Of a stretch of 9,087 nucleotides of DNA, positions 1 through 6,286 are shown in pieces. Position 1 is the stretch's first letter; each line of letters starts with the position of its first letter. The DNA lies in contig NZ_AWQQ01000025.1 in assembly GCF_002607855.1 (NCBI RefSeq), positions 1-9,087 on the forward strand. The letters are read 5' to 3'. Position numbers and translations under genes: made by a program. The notes beneath the pieces were generated by a model. The model saw only the letters and a list, made by a program, of their open reading frames with translations, did no database searches and had not been told where the DNA came from. This stretch comes from Desulforamulus profundi (lineage in GTDB: Bacteria; Bacillota_B; Desulfotomaculia; Desulfotomaculales; Desulfotomaculaceae).

Positions 1-118
1 GGATGATTTAACTTACGACCCGATAATAGCCTAGGAATTACATCATTTGTAAAAATGTGGATTAAAGGACTACCTCTTAAGTGGTTGTTCCTTTAGCATA
101 AAGTAAAATGGGTTAATT

Positions 119-130
119 GGTGTATACACC
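119..130. repeat. 12-bp perfect palindrome GGTGTATACACC
   Basis: GGTGTATACACC is perfectly self-complementary and lies in AT-rich DNA with no convincing gene (1-194). It could be an operator half-site pair or a remnant of an element end. Nothing adjacent decides which. Apart from this and a weak A/T-rich inverted repeat at about 64-95, I see nothing in 1-194. Confidence 0.4.
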
Positions 131-194
131 CAAATAATTACAAAATTATACAATTATATCTTCCAATTATTACCTTTTAATTTATGCGAAAGTT

Positions 195-320
195 TTATGC
201 AACGCTAGTGATAACTTCTACTTTTTCACGGGTCACATTAACCTGCTCAACGTACTCCGCGATGATGTCTTTACATTGCGCGGAGTCTTTATTTTTTAGC
301 AGGGTGAAATAGTGGAAGTT
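195..320 (-). pseudogene. 41-codon relic, possibly the C-terminal tail of a serine recombinase
   Basis: On the minus strand the frame is open from the stop at 321-323 to the TAA at 195-197 and has no start codon. The peptide contains the segment CKDIIAEYVEQVNVTREKVE. The pattern of an amphipathic helix followed by V-x-V and VEV beta strands resembles the extreme C-terminus of large serine recombinases, where similar I/L-x-x-x-V-x-x-V-x-V-x-x-x-x-V-E-V endings are common. The resemblance is from memory and rests on about 30 residues. It could also be a chance frame, since the same DNA forms a nested palindrome. If real, it is the leftover of a deleted mobile element downstream of the lipoprotein gene. 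Confidence 0.33.
242..303 (+). terminator. Nested hairpin with T-rich 3' side; possible plus-strand terminator
   Basis: An inner stem ACTCCGCG (254-261) pairs with CGCGGAGT (279-286) and is followed on the plus strand by a T-rich run (287-297). An outer stem CCTGCT (242-247) pairs with AGCAGG (298-303). The loop can fold further through ATGT/ACAT. The T-run fits rho-independent termination of plus-strand transcription, but no plus-strand gene is visible upstream. On the minus strand it lies downstream of the lipoprotein gene without a T-run, so it is not a clear terminator for that gene. Confidence 0.3.
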
Positions 321-328
321 TTAAGAGA

Positions 329-805
329 TTATTTATAATTTGAAAAAGTTCTAGGTTCTGTTTCTGAAGCTACTTTCCATTGAATATTTATTTTTACATC
401 TTCCAAGATCCGTACTGCTTCTGATTCTTTCATAAGTTTAGATGGTTTTTTGGATAATACAGAGGTTGACATAGTAGAAGTTTCCTTGACATCAGGGATG
501 GCTCCACCTGGTTTTTCGGCATTCCAAGTATACTTACCCCGAACCGGAGGTTTATAATGTGAAGGCCAGTCCCCGGAACGAAAATCCGGTTCAATTGTAA
601 CATATTCTAAGGGCAGGTTACCTTTATATCTGGCCTCAACTCTTCCGACGACTATCTCATTGTTCCATTCAATTATGGCATTTATATCCCAATCTTTGTC
701 GGTCAAAATTTGTTTTGAAATGCTTTTATAATTTTGATTTGAGCAACCAAAACTAAATAACATGGCAAGTATAGCTAACATAGATAACAAAAGCTTAACT
801 TTCAT
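329..805 (-). CDS. Predicted lipoprotein of unknown function
   Basis: This 158-residue protein begins with Lys-Val-Lys and a hydrophobic core (residues 5-18), followed by SFGC with Cys21. This fits a signal peptidase II lipobox, slightly atypical because Phe is at -2, so the mature protein would be lipid-anchored on the outer face of the membrane. The rest is hydrophilic, with Trp/Pro-rich stretches around residues 75-100, and I recognise no family. The start is supported by AGGAGGG placed seven bases upstream of the ATG. Only about 40 bp separate the start from the 3' end of the group II intron, so transcription may begin in the intron end or in the AT-rich exon just behind it. I could not pick a convincing promoter. 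It lies in the same orientation as the secreted protein gene on the other side of the intron. The two would be about 90 bp apart without the intron, with a terminator between them. Confidence 0.8.
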   Translation of the reverse strand: MKVKLLLSMLAILAMLFSFGCSNQNYKSISKQILTDKDWDINAIIEWNNEIVVGRVEARYKGNLPLEYVTIEPDFRSGDWPSHYKPPVRGKYTWNAEKPGGAIPDVKETSTMSTSVLSKKPSKLMKESEAVRILEDVKINIQWKVASETEPRTFSNYK

Positions 806-848
806 GACAACCCTCCTGTTTAATTGAATTTATATTAATTAAAACAAT

Positions 849-944
849 ATCGAGTAGAGTAACGCCGTAGTAATTTGCTACGGCGTCAGCCCTCTCACAG
901 AACCGTACGTACGGGCCTCGTATACGGCTCCTGATAAACCTCAG
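849..944 (-). ncRNA. Group II intron ribozyme 3' part: domains V and VI
   Basis: Domain V lies at about 900-930. GAGCCGTA pairs with TACGGTTC, a short distal stem TACG/CGTA follows, and a two-base CG bulge lies on the 3' side. The catalytic triad AGC is present. Domain VI is the hairpin ACGCCGTAG (878-886 on the minus strand) with CTACGGCGT (862-870) and a seven-base loop. The sequence then runs TACTCTACTCGAT to the presumed 3' splice site near 849. The reverse transcriptase stop codon is only about 15 bases upstream of domain V. Confidence 0.8.
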
Positions 945-1508
945 TCACTTCTCCCAGAAGTGATGCAAAATGCCGACATTATACTTAGTTAGGTCAATTA
1001 ACCCCATTTCATCAAACCACTTGTTGGGTAGGGCCATATTTACTAGCGGACTAGCTGAGTTTCTCCATCTTCGCATGGATATTTTCTCAAATGTCCCCTT
1101 GTAGCCCCGCCTTCTTAGTGCTTTATGGAGTTGCTTCCAACTTTTCCATTCTCTCATTTGCTTCATTCGTAGTCGTCGCCTTATCCACTCCATGAGTTGC
1201 TCTACTACCTTCTTGCAGTTCGCCACTCTAAAGTAGTTGATCCACCCTCTCAGCACTGGATTTAGCCTTCTTATCATTTCTTCAATGTTCATCCCGTGGT
1301 TTCTCGGTGTTAGTTTCTTGATTTTGTCTTTTATACTCTTGATCTTTTTAGGATTTATTGAGATAAACTTTGATCTAATGATAAAGCCTAGATAGGCAAC
1401 TCCTTTACTCACATTTGTGATGTGTGTTTTCTCCTTGTTGACTGTTAATTTTAATTCGCCTTCAAGGATTTCCGTGGCTATCCGTTTATATTGCTTTGCT
1501 TCTTTGAG
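945..1508 (-). pseudogene. ltrA: Group II intron reverse transcriptase/maturase, C-terminal half
   Basis: This is the 187-codon C-terminal part of the intron-encoded protein, separated from its N-terminal half by the transposon. It starts in frame inside the target duplication (Leu-Lys from CTC AAA) and continues KEAKQYKRIATEILEGELK, then the thumb region, then the maturase domain X signature PRNHGMNIEEM with LNPVLRGWINYF. A basic tail follows (WIRRRLR, WKSWKQLHKALRRRG). No endonuclease domain is present, as expected for class C. Maturase binds the intron RNA to help it splice and retrohome. Alone, this half lacks the catalytic RT palm. An internal ATG at 1412 could start a 155-residue fragment, but no good ribosome binding site was noted and expression is doubtful. 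Confidence 0.9.
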
Positions 1509-1509
1509 G
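1503..1509. repeat. Target-site duplication, left copy (TTTGAGG)
   Basis: TTTGAGG lies directly left of the transposon terminus TGT and is repeated exactly at 4794-4800, directly right of the terminus ACA. Keeping a single copy rejoins the reverse transcriptase codons in frame (GGC AAA ACC CTC AAA GAA), which independently confirms a 7-bp duplication. Confidence 0.88.
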
Positions 1510-1530
1510 TGTCCACTTGCACATAAATAC
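1510..1530. repeat. Left terminal inverted repeat of the transposon
   Basis: The left end reads TGTCCACTTGCACATAAA. The right end, read inward, is TGTAAACTTGCAAATTAA. They share TGT-2-ACTTGCA-1-AT-1-AA. The matching core ACTTGCA-AT recurs inside both ends, so it is probably a transposase binding site as well as a terminus. Confidence 0.85.
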
Positions 1531-1577
1531 CTACATAATCATGGTGTTCCTTTTCATAATTAAACAGCTGGTATCTA

Positions 1578-1606
1578 TTTATACCCTCCAAGCAAAGTGC
1601 TAAAAT
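1578..1606 (+). promoter_or_regulatory. Candidate promoter of the transposon operon
   Basis: TTTATA (1578-1583) and TAAAAT (1601-1606) are spaced by 17 bases, with a TG two bases before the -10 (extended -10 form). It lies 30 bp upstream of the first gene. The sequence CTTAGCAAAT (1607-1616) just behind it resembles the terminal-repeat core CTTGCA-AT. Transposase binding there could therefore repress the promoter; this is an inference. Confidence 0.4.
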
Positions 1607-1635
1607 CTTAGCAAATTATTTTGGAGGGAATTTTT

Positions 1636-2160
1636 TTGGTCATTGTCCACAACTTTAATATTTCGTTAGAAGATTACGCTGCCCGGGGTGTTAACAATGC
1701 TTTCCCCAGGATAAAACGATGCCCTCATTGCCGCGGTATGGTTAATCTCCTCCGACACGGTTTTTACTGGCGAAACGCCATTGAAGGTGAAAAGTTGTAC
1801 CAGATACCGATTTGCCGGTTAAAATGTCCCTCGTGCAATAAAACAGTATCGTTATTGCCAGACTTTCTGTTTCCTTACTTCCAATATACAGTGAGTACTA
1901 TTTTGGATAGGTTGAGGAGCAGCTTTATTGACCGGATTACCACCGGACAGCGCCAGCTGACAGCATTTTACCAAAAGCGTTACCTCAAGCAACTGAATCA
2001 GGTCGAAATGTTTTTTCGAGATTATGGCTTTAGGGAACCACTTCCTACAGGTAGTAAAGAAAAAGCCATAAAATTGCTTGAAATGATCCTGGCTTTGGGG
2101 AAAGCAACCTTCATAAGAAGGTCCACGGGACATTTCAAAGGCAACTTCATGGCAAATTAA
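1636..2160 (+). CDS. DUF6431-like zinc-knuckle protein of the transposon
   Basis: I place the start at the TTG at 1636, seven bases behind the ribosome binding site GGAGGG (1623-1628). A start at 1621 would put that site inside the gene. The 174-residue protein has two CxxC knuckles, CPHC (residues 29-32) and CPSC (64-67), a likely zinc ribbon. They are linked by an RHGFYWR segment, and KTVSLLPDFLFPYFQY follows. This layout resembles the DUF6431 family as I recall it. The second half is helical and basic (around residues 95-120). It is the first gene of the transposon operon. A zinc-ribbon DNA-binding protein here could help recognise the ends or choose targets, as TnsD/TniQ proteins do in Tn7-like elements, but it shows no clear TniQ similarity and its role is unproven. 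About 145 bp follow before the next gene, with only a weak hairpin. Confidence 0.72.
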   Translation: MVIVHNFNISLEDYAARGVNNAFPRIKRCPHCRGMVNLLRHGFYWRNAIEGEKLYQIPICRLKCPSCNKTVSLLPDFLFPYFQYTVSTILDRLRSSFIDRITTGQRQLTAFYQKRYLKQLNQVEMFFRDYGFREPLPTGSKEKAIKLLEMILALGKATFIRRSTGHFKGNFMAN

Positions 2161-2304
2161 TTTTACCATGAATAGTACCACCTTGTGAATATTCTTCCTG
2201 ACCACACACCTTTTGCGTGGATAACTGTATCTTGGCCGTTTTAGAATGGATAAGAGTTAACCGGTATTGCCCCAACAATTATTTCCATGCTTAAGGAGTG
2301 AAGT

Positions 2305-2529
2305 GTGATGCAGGAACAAGGTGAGTTAACCTATTGTCCCCAAAGGGATCGCTGGATATTTACAAGCAGGTTGTCGAGCTACTCACTTCATTGCGGAGAA
2401 GCTTTGATGCTTTGGCTTGACGGCTATTGGCTACCCTGCCGGATTGAACTGGGTAACCAATGGTACGTTATCTTTCGCAATGCATCATTTGATTTAAAAC
2501 CAGGTCAAGTATACCGGGCAACTTTATGA
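2305..2529 (+). CDS. Small DUF5348-like protein of the transposon
   Basis: A 74-residue protein with a good ribosome binding site (AAGGAG, 2293-2298). It starts at the GTG at 2305 or, equally well, the ATG at 2308. It has the arrangement GELTY, LHCGEALMLWLDGYWLPCRIEL and NQWYVIF, that is, L-H-C-G, then W-x-x-x-R-I-E, then W-Y. This resembles DUF5348, a small beta-rich domain often found on mobile elements with no established function. It lies 46 bp ahead of the transposase start and is surely co-transcribed with it. A DNA-end-binding or regulatory accessory role is possible but not shown by the sequence. Confidence 0.7.
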   Translation: MMQEQGELTYCPQRDRWIFTSRLSSYSLHCGEALMLWLDGYWLPCRIELGNQWYVIFRNASFDLKPGQVYRATL

Positions 2530-2575
2530 AAAAGCAGGGCAATGTTCCGGTTAACCTCCAATAGCGGAGGTGATT

Positions 2576-3823
2576 ATGGTGGATGAAAAAATACGCGAAA
2601 GCATAGCGCTGTTTCGTTATGGGCTTATCGCCCCCATTTTAAACGGCCAGGTCAGCTGCCAAAAGACTTACCTGGAAGAAGTAGCCGGGAAAAAGCATCA
2701 GGTGCCTTACTATGGTGAAAAAGAGTTTACGCCCAAGACTATCTCTTGCTGGCTTTTAGACTATCGGCGGGCAGGTTTCGCCGGGCTGAAGCCCAAAGTC
2801 CGATCCGATAAAGGACAGTGCCGGAAGTTGAATGCCCAGCAGGAAGAACGACTCCTATCTTTGCGTCAGCAATACCGGGATATGCCTGTTTCGGTTTTTT
2901 ACGATCAGCTAGTGGACCAAGGCGAGATCTTGCCCAAGGAAGTTTCTTACGCTACGGTTTACCGGTTCTTACGCAAACACGGGCTGATTGCCAAGGATGC
3001 ACCTGCAAAGCAAGAGCGAAAACGTTTTGCTTATGACAAGGTTAATATTTTATGGCAGGGTGATATGTCAGTAGGACCGTATCTTTTGCTTAACGGCCGG
3101 AAAACCAAGACTTTTCTCTTTGGCTTTATTGATGATTGCTCCAGGATCGTGCCCTTTGCCCAGTTTACTGTCTCTGAGAAGTTTGATGCCCTTAAAAACG
3201 TGTTCAAGGAGGCCTTAATCAGGCGGGGCATACCTAAGATTGTATACGTTGATAATGGCAAGATTTACCGGGCGGATACTTTTCATATTGCCTGCGCCAG
3301 TCTGGGGATTGTGTTGACCCATACTAAGCCTTATGATGCGGCCAGCAAAGGGAAAATTGAACGTTTTTTCGGCACGGTTAAGACCAGGTTTTTTCCTCTT
3401 TTAAAAAGTCAGCCACCATCTTCTCTGGATGAGCTTAATCAAAGGTTCTGGCGTTGGCTGGAGGAAGATTACCACCGCAAAATACATTCCTCCCTGGGCA
3501 TGACCCCATTGGATATGTATTTGTCACAGGCAAACAGTGTACGCATGGTAGATGATCCCGCCTCTTTGGATGTCCTGTTTTTAAAACGGGTTCAAAGAAA
3601 GGTCAAGCACGATGGCACGGTGTCTCTCATGGGCCGGCTCTTTGAGCTGCCCCCGCAATTTATCGGTCAAAGGGTTGAGTTGCGGTATGATGACACCGGT
3701 GTTTATGTCTATGAGAACGGCGTGCAGGCAGCCACAGCGGTACCTGTTAATTTCGCCGATAACGCTAGGGTCAAGCGAGCCCTGTCTTTCCGGGAGATGT
3801 CCACCGGGAAGGAGGAAAGCTGA
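2576..3823 (+). CDS. tnpA: DD(35)E transposase with Mu/TnsB/IS481-like architecture
   Basis: The 415-residue protein starts at the ATG at 2576 behind the strong site GGAGGTGAT. An upstream in-frame GTG at 2570 overlaps that site and is unlikely. N-terminal helix-turn-helix segments (about residues 8-75 and 80-140) would bind the ends. The RNase H-fold integrase core follows: Asp163 in QGDMSVGPY, Asp226 in VYVDNGKIY, and Glu262 in SKGKIERFFGTVK. With 35 residues between the last two acids this is a DD35E enzyme, catalysing 3' nicking and strand transfer. The C-terminal part (about 335-378, with RKVKHDGTVSLMGRLFELP) matches the beta-barrel that follows the core in Mu, TnsB and TniA transposases. 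The frame is intact. Its stop overlaps the ATPase start by one base (TGATG), so the two are translationally coupled. Confidence 0.88.
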   Translation: MVDEKIRESIALFRYGLIAPILNGQVSCQKTYLEEVAGKKHQVPYYGEKEFTPKTISCWLLDYRRAGFAGLKPKVRSDKGQCRKLNAQQEERLLSLRQQYRDMPVSVFYDQLVDQGEILPKEVSYATVYRFLRKHGLIAKDAPAKQERKRFAYDKVNILWQGDMSVGPYLLLNGRKTKTFLFGFIDDCSRIVPFAQFTVSEKFDALKNVFKEALIRRGIPKIVYVDNGKIYRADTFHIACASLGIVLTHTKPYDAASKGKIERFFGTVKTRFFPLLKSQPPSSLDELNQRFWRWLEEDYHRKIHSSLGMTPLDMYLSQANSVRMVDDPASLDVLFLKRVQRKVKHDGTVSLMGRLFELPPQFIGQRVELRYDDTGVYVYENGVQAATAVPVNFADNARVKRALSFREMSTGKEES

Positions 3824-4622
3824 TGTACAAGACTTTTTATTCCCTTTCCCGGGAGCCTTTTCCTAAGGGATTAAAAACAGCCGATTCTTTTATTTCCGCA
3901 GCTTTTACTGAAGCACGAGCACGGCTGGATTATCTAAAAAAGGTAAAGGGTATGGGGCTTTTAGTGGGTGAGCCGGGTGCCGGAAAAACTTTTACCCTAA
4001 GGCTTTTGCCGAATCCTTGAATCCTTCTTTGTACAAGGTGATTTATTTTCCTCTTTCTACGGGTACGGTGATGGACTTTTTACGGGGCCTTGTTACAGGC
4101 CTGGGTGAGGAGCCCAAGTTTCGCAAGGTGGATTTGTTTCACCAGATACAAAAAGCGGTGCTGACGTTTTACCGTGAGCGGAAAATTACACCTGTTTTTA
4201 TCTTAGACGAGATGCAACTGGCCAAGGATCTTTTCTTACACGATCTAAGCATCGTCTTCAATTTCGGCATGGACTCGGAAAACCCGTTTATTCTGGTTAT
4301 TTCGGGACTTCCATACATGCAGGACAAGCTGTCTTTGAACCATAACCGCCCTTTGTCGCAGCGGTTGGTGATGCGCTACAAGGTCGAGCCCCTTAACAGG
4401 GATGAGGTGGCTGGTTACATTCGGCATTATATGAGCCTGGCCGGGGCTAAACACGATGTTTTTAGTGATGTTGCGCTAGGGGCTATTGCTTCCCATTCCC
4501 GTGGCTGGCCTCGCTTGGTTAATAATTTAGCTACCCATTGCCTGTTGTGTGGTTACCAGGCAAAAAAGGAGTTGATTGACGAGGAAGTTGTTCGTCTGGC
4601 GGTTCAGGAAATGGGTTTGTAG
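3823..4622 (+). pseudogene. tnpB: ExeA/TnsC-like AAA+ ATPase, one-base frameshift
   Basis: The gene starts at the ATG overlapping the transposase stop, with GGAGG at 3811-3815. The first frame gives MYKTFYSLSREPF and the Walker A motif GEPGAGKT (residues 49-56), and stops at 4018-4020. Shifting back one base after codon 60 (AGG, 4000-4002) restores AFAESLNPSLYKVIYF and an open frame to 4622, giving about 266 residues, a normal length. The second part has Walker B VFILDE (reconstructed residues 125-130), a sensor/arginine-finger segment RPLSQRLVMRYKVEPL, and a sensor-2-like GWPRLVNN. In Tn7, Mu and IS21 such ATPases (TnsC, MuB, IstB) bind target DNA and activate the transposase. No classical slippery heptamer is present at the shift, so a mutation or sequencing error is more likely than programmed frameshifting. 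The missing base would be one G in a GGG run. Confidence 0.87.
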
Positions 4623-4632
4623 TTATCCCATT

Positions 4633-4660
4633 CGGTCACACCTTTGTGTGGCCGTTTTTT
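4633..4660 (+). terminator. Rho-independent terminator of the transposon operon
   Basis: Stem CGGTCACAC (4633-4641) pairs with GTGTGGCCG (4646-4654), with one T-G wobble and loop CTTT, followed by six T's. It lies 10 bp after the ATPase stop and closes the four-gene operon. Confidence 0.85.
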
Positions 4661-4739
4661 GCCATATTAGCATGATATTGTGAAAAAGGATATTACCAGT
4701 AATTAAATTTATTTGCAAGATTATCATATTATGGCAAAA
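4657..4739. repeat. Right-end internal repeats of the transposon
   Basis: TTTTGCCATATTAGCATGAT (4657-4676) is partly repeated inverted as ATCATATTATGGCAAAA (4723-4739). Between them, ATTTGCAAG (4711-4719) is an exact copy of the motif inside the terminal repeat (4779-4787), 68 bp apart and in the same orientation. Multiple subterminal sites at one end are typical of Tn7- and Mu-type transposase binding arrays. Confidence 0.6.
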
Positions 4740-4772
4740 TTTTATGCTATTTGTTTGTGAAAAGCAGGTGCC

Positions 4773-4793
4773 GTTTTAATTTGCAAGTTTACA
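4773..4793. repeat. Right terminal inverted repeat of the transposon
   Basis: Ends TTTTAATTTGCAAGTTTACA, the inverse of the left end with mismatches at the positions listed there. The terminal ACA directly abuts the duplication copy TTTGAGG. Confidence 0.85.
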
Positions 4794-4800
4794 TTTGAGG
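4794..4800. repeat. Target-site duplication, right copy (TTTGAGG)
   Basis: Exact copy of 1503-1509. On the minus strand it encodes the Leu-Lys at residues 237-238 of the reverse transcriptase, directly after FGKT. Confidence 0.88.
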
Positions 4801-5507
4801 GTTTTGCCAAATATGAGAATGTCATCGGCATAGCGAACGATGCGAATTCCCTTATTCTTCATAGCCTGGTCAAAATGGTCTAGATATATATTAGTAAGCA
4901 ACGGGGAGATTACCCCGCCTTGCGGGCTTCCTAAATCTGTTCCTTCCCAGGCACCATCTTTCATTACTCCTGCGGTGAGAAATTTGCTTATCAGTTTTAG
5001 CACTTTTCCGTCACTGACTTTTCGGGCTACCCCTTTTAGTATTAGTTCATGATCTAGTCGGTCAAAGCATTTCGATAGATCCATGTCTACTACGTGTTCC
5101 AGTCCATATTTGTTAATAAACATCTCTGCCTTGGCTACTGCCTGATGGCAGGATCTATTTGGCCGGTACCCGTAGCTTGAGGGGTGAAAGTCTGGTTCGA
5201 ATATCGGTTGCAAAATGTTGAGTAATGCCTGTTGGACTACCCGGTCCTTTACAGTGGGTATACCTAGCGGCCGCTTACTTCCGTCCGGCTTTGGTATTTC
5301 CACTCTCAGTACCGGTTGTGGTTCGTATGTGCCGGTTTTCAGTTCATAATGAAGTTGGCTTAGCCGTTCCTCTAGGTTTTCGCCGTAGGCTTTCACGGTC
5401 ACCCCGTCTACTCCGGGGGCTCCTTTGTTGGCTCTCACGGCTTTGTATGCCTTTTCGAGGTTTTCAATTCGATAGACTTTGTCTATCAGGCTGTACCATT
5501 TCTTCAT
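4794..5507 (-). pseudogene. ltrA: Group II intron reverse transcriptase/maturase, N-terminal half
   Basis: The gene starts at the ATG at 5507-5505 behind an AGGTGA site. The 238 native residues cover the finger and palm regions: PGVDGVTVKAY (RT0/1), IPKPDGSKRPLGIPTVKDRV (RT2), SYGYRPNRSCHQAV, DMDLSKCFDRLDHELI (first catalytic Asp, around residue 141-143), GSPQGGVISPLLTNIYLD (RT4), and the catalytic YADD at 226-229. Just past YADD the native frame leaves at the transposon junction. The transposon end then adds CKLAN and a stop at 4776-4778. Joined to the half at 945-1508 it makes 423 residues. The truncated product retains the YADD box but lacks the thumb and maturase domains, so it should not support splicing or mobility. 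Confidence 0.92.
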
Positions 5508-6239
5508 TATTTCACCTACTTTCGCTATGCTTCCTTGGTCTCTTCCAATTGTGTGACAGTCTCTTCTTGCAATTTCCCGGCGTTTCTAGCTCTGGGGCAA
5601 TCTTACCTTGGATTTATTGCAATACTCTGTCTGGGCAGACGCTAAACCCAGCGAGTTCGTCACTCCCGATTCTAGCGTTCCTCTTGGCATTTCAGCCTTG
5701 ATTGTCTTCCCTCTCACAGTTGCCAGATCCGTTAGTTGCATACTTTGGTTTATCTTCGTCCCTTCGCAGATCATAATGGCTTTTGGCTCATTATGGCTCA
5801 TTGCAATTAGATGCAATGTCCCCTCAGTTTTATCCTCCAGTCTGTTACCAGCCTTCATTGGCTGCGGGTTTGTCACTACTACGGACTCATCTGCCACCCA
5901 ACACCACGTCTTCTCTCCCTTGCGTTTCCGCTTGTTTGAGCTTACCTGCGGGGCAGGATGATATTGGGCTTCCCCGGTTAAGTTTGCTTGCCTGAACTTG
6001 AACGCATCCGTCCTAACCTTTCGAGTTATCCAGCTTTTGGGCTTTCCCATATACTGCAAGGTTACCCACTCGATAGGCCAACATCGGTTCGCTTTCGCTA
6101 TGTTCCAAGTTCCCCCTTCAGCTTCCTTCAGACCCCACCGTTACCAGTGACGCCCTTGCCTACGAGTTGTCTTCCCGCTGGTTAGGTGACAGGGTTTCTT
6201 TCAACCCATCGGCTCGGCAAACATGCCGGGCGAACACAC
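5508..6239 (-). ncRNA. Group II intron ribozyme 5' part (domains I to IV)
   Basis: About 730 bases between the presumed 5' splice site and the reverse transcriptase start code for no protein. On the minus strand the region begins GTGTG, followed by a stem of GCCCGGCA with TGCCGAGC, then GGGTTGAAAGAAACCC, and later GCAAGGGCGTC and TCTGAAGGAAGC (6132-6121), typical of the domain I landmarks of IIC introns. Open frames across it on both strands, including a 157-codon minus-strand frame at 5586-6059, are chance frames in structured RNA. Confidence 0.75.
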
Positions 6240-6272
6240 AATATTCCTCCTAGCAACGCTAGGAGGAATATT
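6240..6272 (-). terminator. Terminator hairpin of the secreted protein gene; intron landing site
   Basis: AATATTCCTCCTAG and CTAGGAGGAATATT form a perfect 14-bp stem around the loop CAACG, 14 bp behind the stop codon of the 272-residue protein. The T-rich tract expected behind the stem (ATTGTTTT) now lies on the far side of the intron at about 848-841. The intron therefore separates stem and tail, and splicing would rejoin them. Confidence 0.75.
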
Positions 6273-6286
6273 GCTTACTTAAAGCT

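Larger units (their letters stand above)
1510..4793 (+). mobile_element. Four-gene Mu/Tn7-like transposon (3,284 bp) inside the intron RT gene
   Basis: The element is bounded by TGT...ACA ends, imperfect inverted repeats of about 20 bp and a 7-bp target duplication. It carries, all on the plus strand, a DUF6431-like protein, a DUF5348-like small protein, a DD(35)E transposase and an ExeA/TnsC-like AAA+ ATPase, followed by a terminator. The transposase plus ATPase pairing is the core of IS21, Tn7, Tn552/Tn5053 and Mu systems. The ends and duplication length differ from the 5-bp duplications of Tn7 and Mu. It carries no antibiotic resistance or other cargo. It reads opposite to the intron. The ATPase gene has a frameshift, so this copy may not be autonomous. 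I cannot assign an ISfinder family. Confidence 0.85.
849..6239 (-). mobile_element. Group IIC intron, interrupted by a transposon
   Basis: The intron reads on the minus strand from GTGTG (6239-6235) to CTACTCGAT (ending near 849). Its 5' region contains GCCCGGCATG and TCTGAAGGAAGC, which match what I recall of the group IIC intron from Oceanobacillus iheyensis. Domain V begins AGCCGTATAC and ends GTACGTACGGTTC, again the IIC pattern. The encoded reverse transcriptase has RT and maturase (domain X) regions and no HNH endonuclease, as is usual for class C. Insertion immediately behind a terminator hairpin is the known habit of IIC introns. Without the inserted transposon and one duplication copy the intron is about 2.1 kb, the usual size. 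Both end positions are uncertain by a few bases. Self-splicing may survive, but the protein it needs is broken here. Confidence 0.85.

Noticed and set aside
2..34. Plus-strand peptide DDLTYDPIIA ending in TAG at the left edge
   Set aside because: Only ten codons are visible, with no supporting signal; it could be a gene tail but cannot be supported.
1852..2205. 117-codon minus-strand frame inside the transposon
   Set aside because: It is antisense to the zinc-knuckle gene, which has motifs and a ribosome binding site.
3994..4006. Programmed -1 frameshift in the ATPase gene
   Set aside because: The bases around CTA AGG CTT do not form an X XXY YYZ slippery site, and no clear downstream stimulatory hairpin was seen.
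5225..5961. Plus-strand frames of 158 and 117 codons
   Set aside because: They are antisense to the reverse transcriptase start and to the ribozyme; Leu/Ser/Phe-rich composition is typical of antisense frames.
5586..6059. 157-codon minus-strand open frame
   Set aside because: It lies in the 5' ribozyme part of the group II intron and shows no recognisable protein features.
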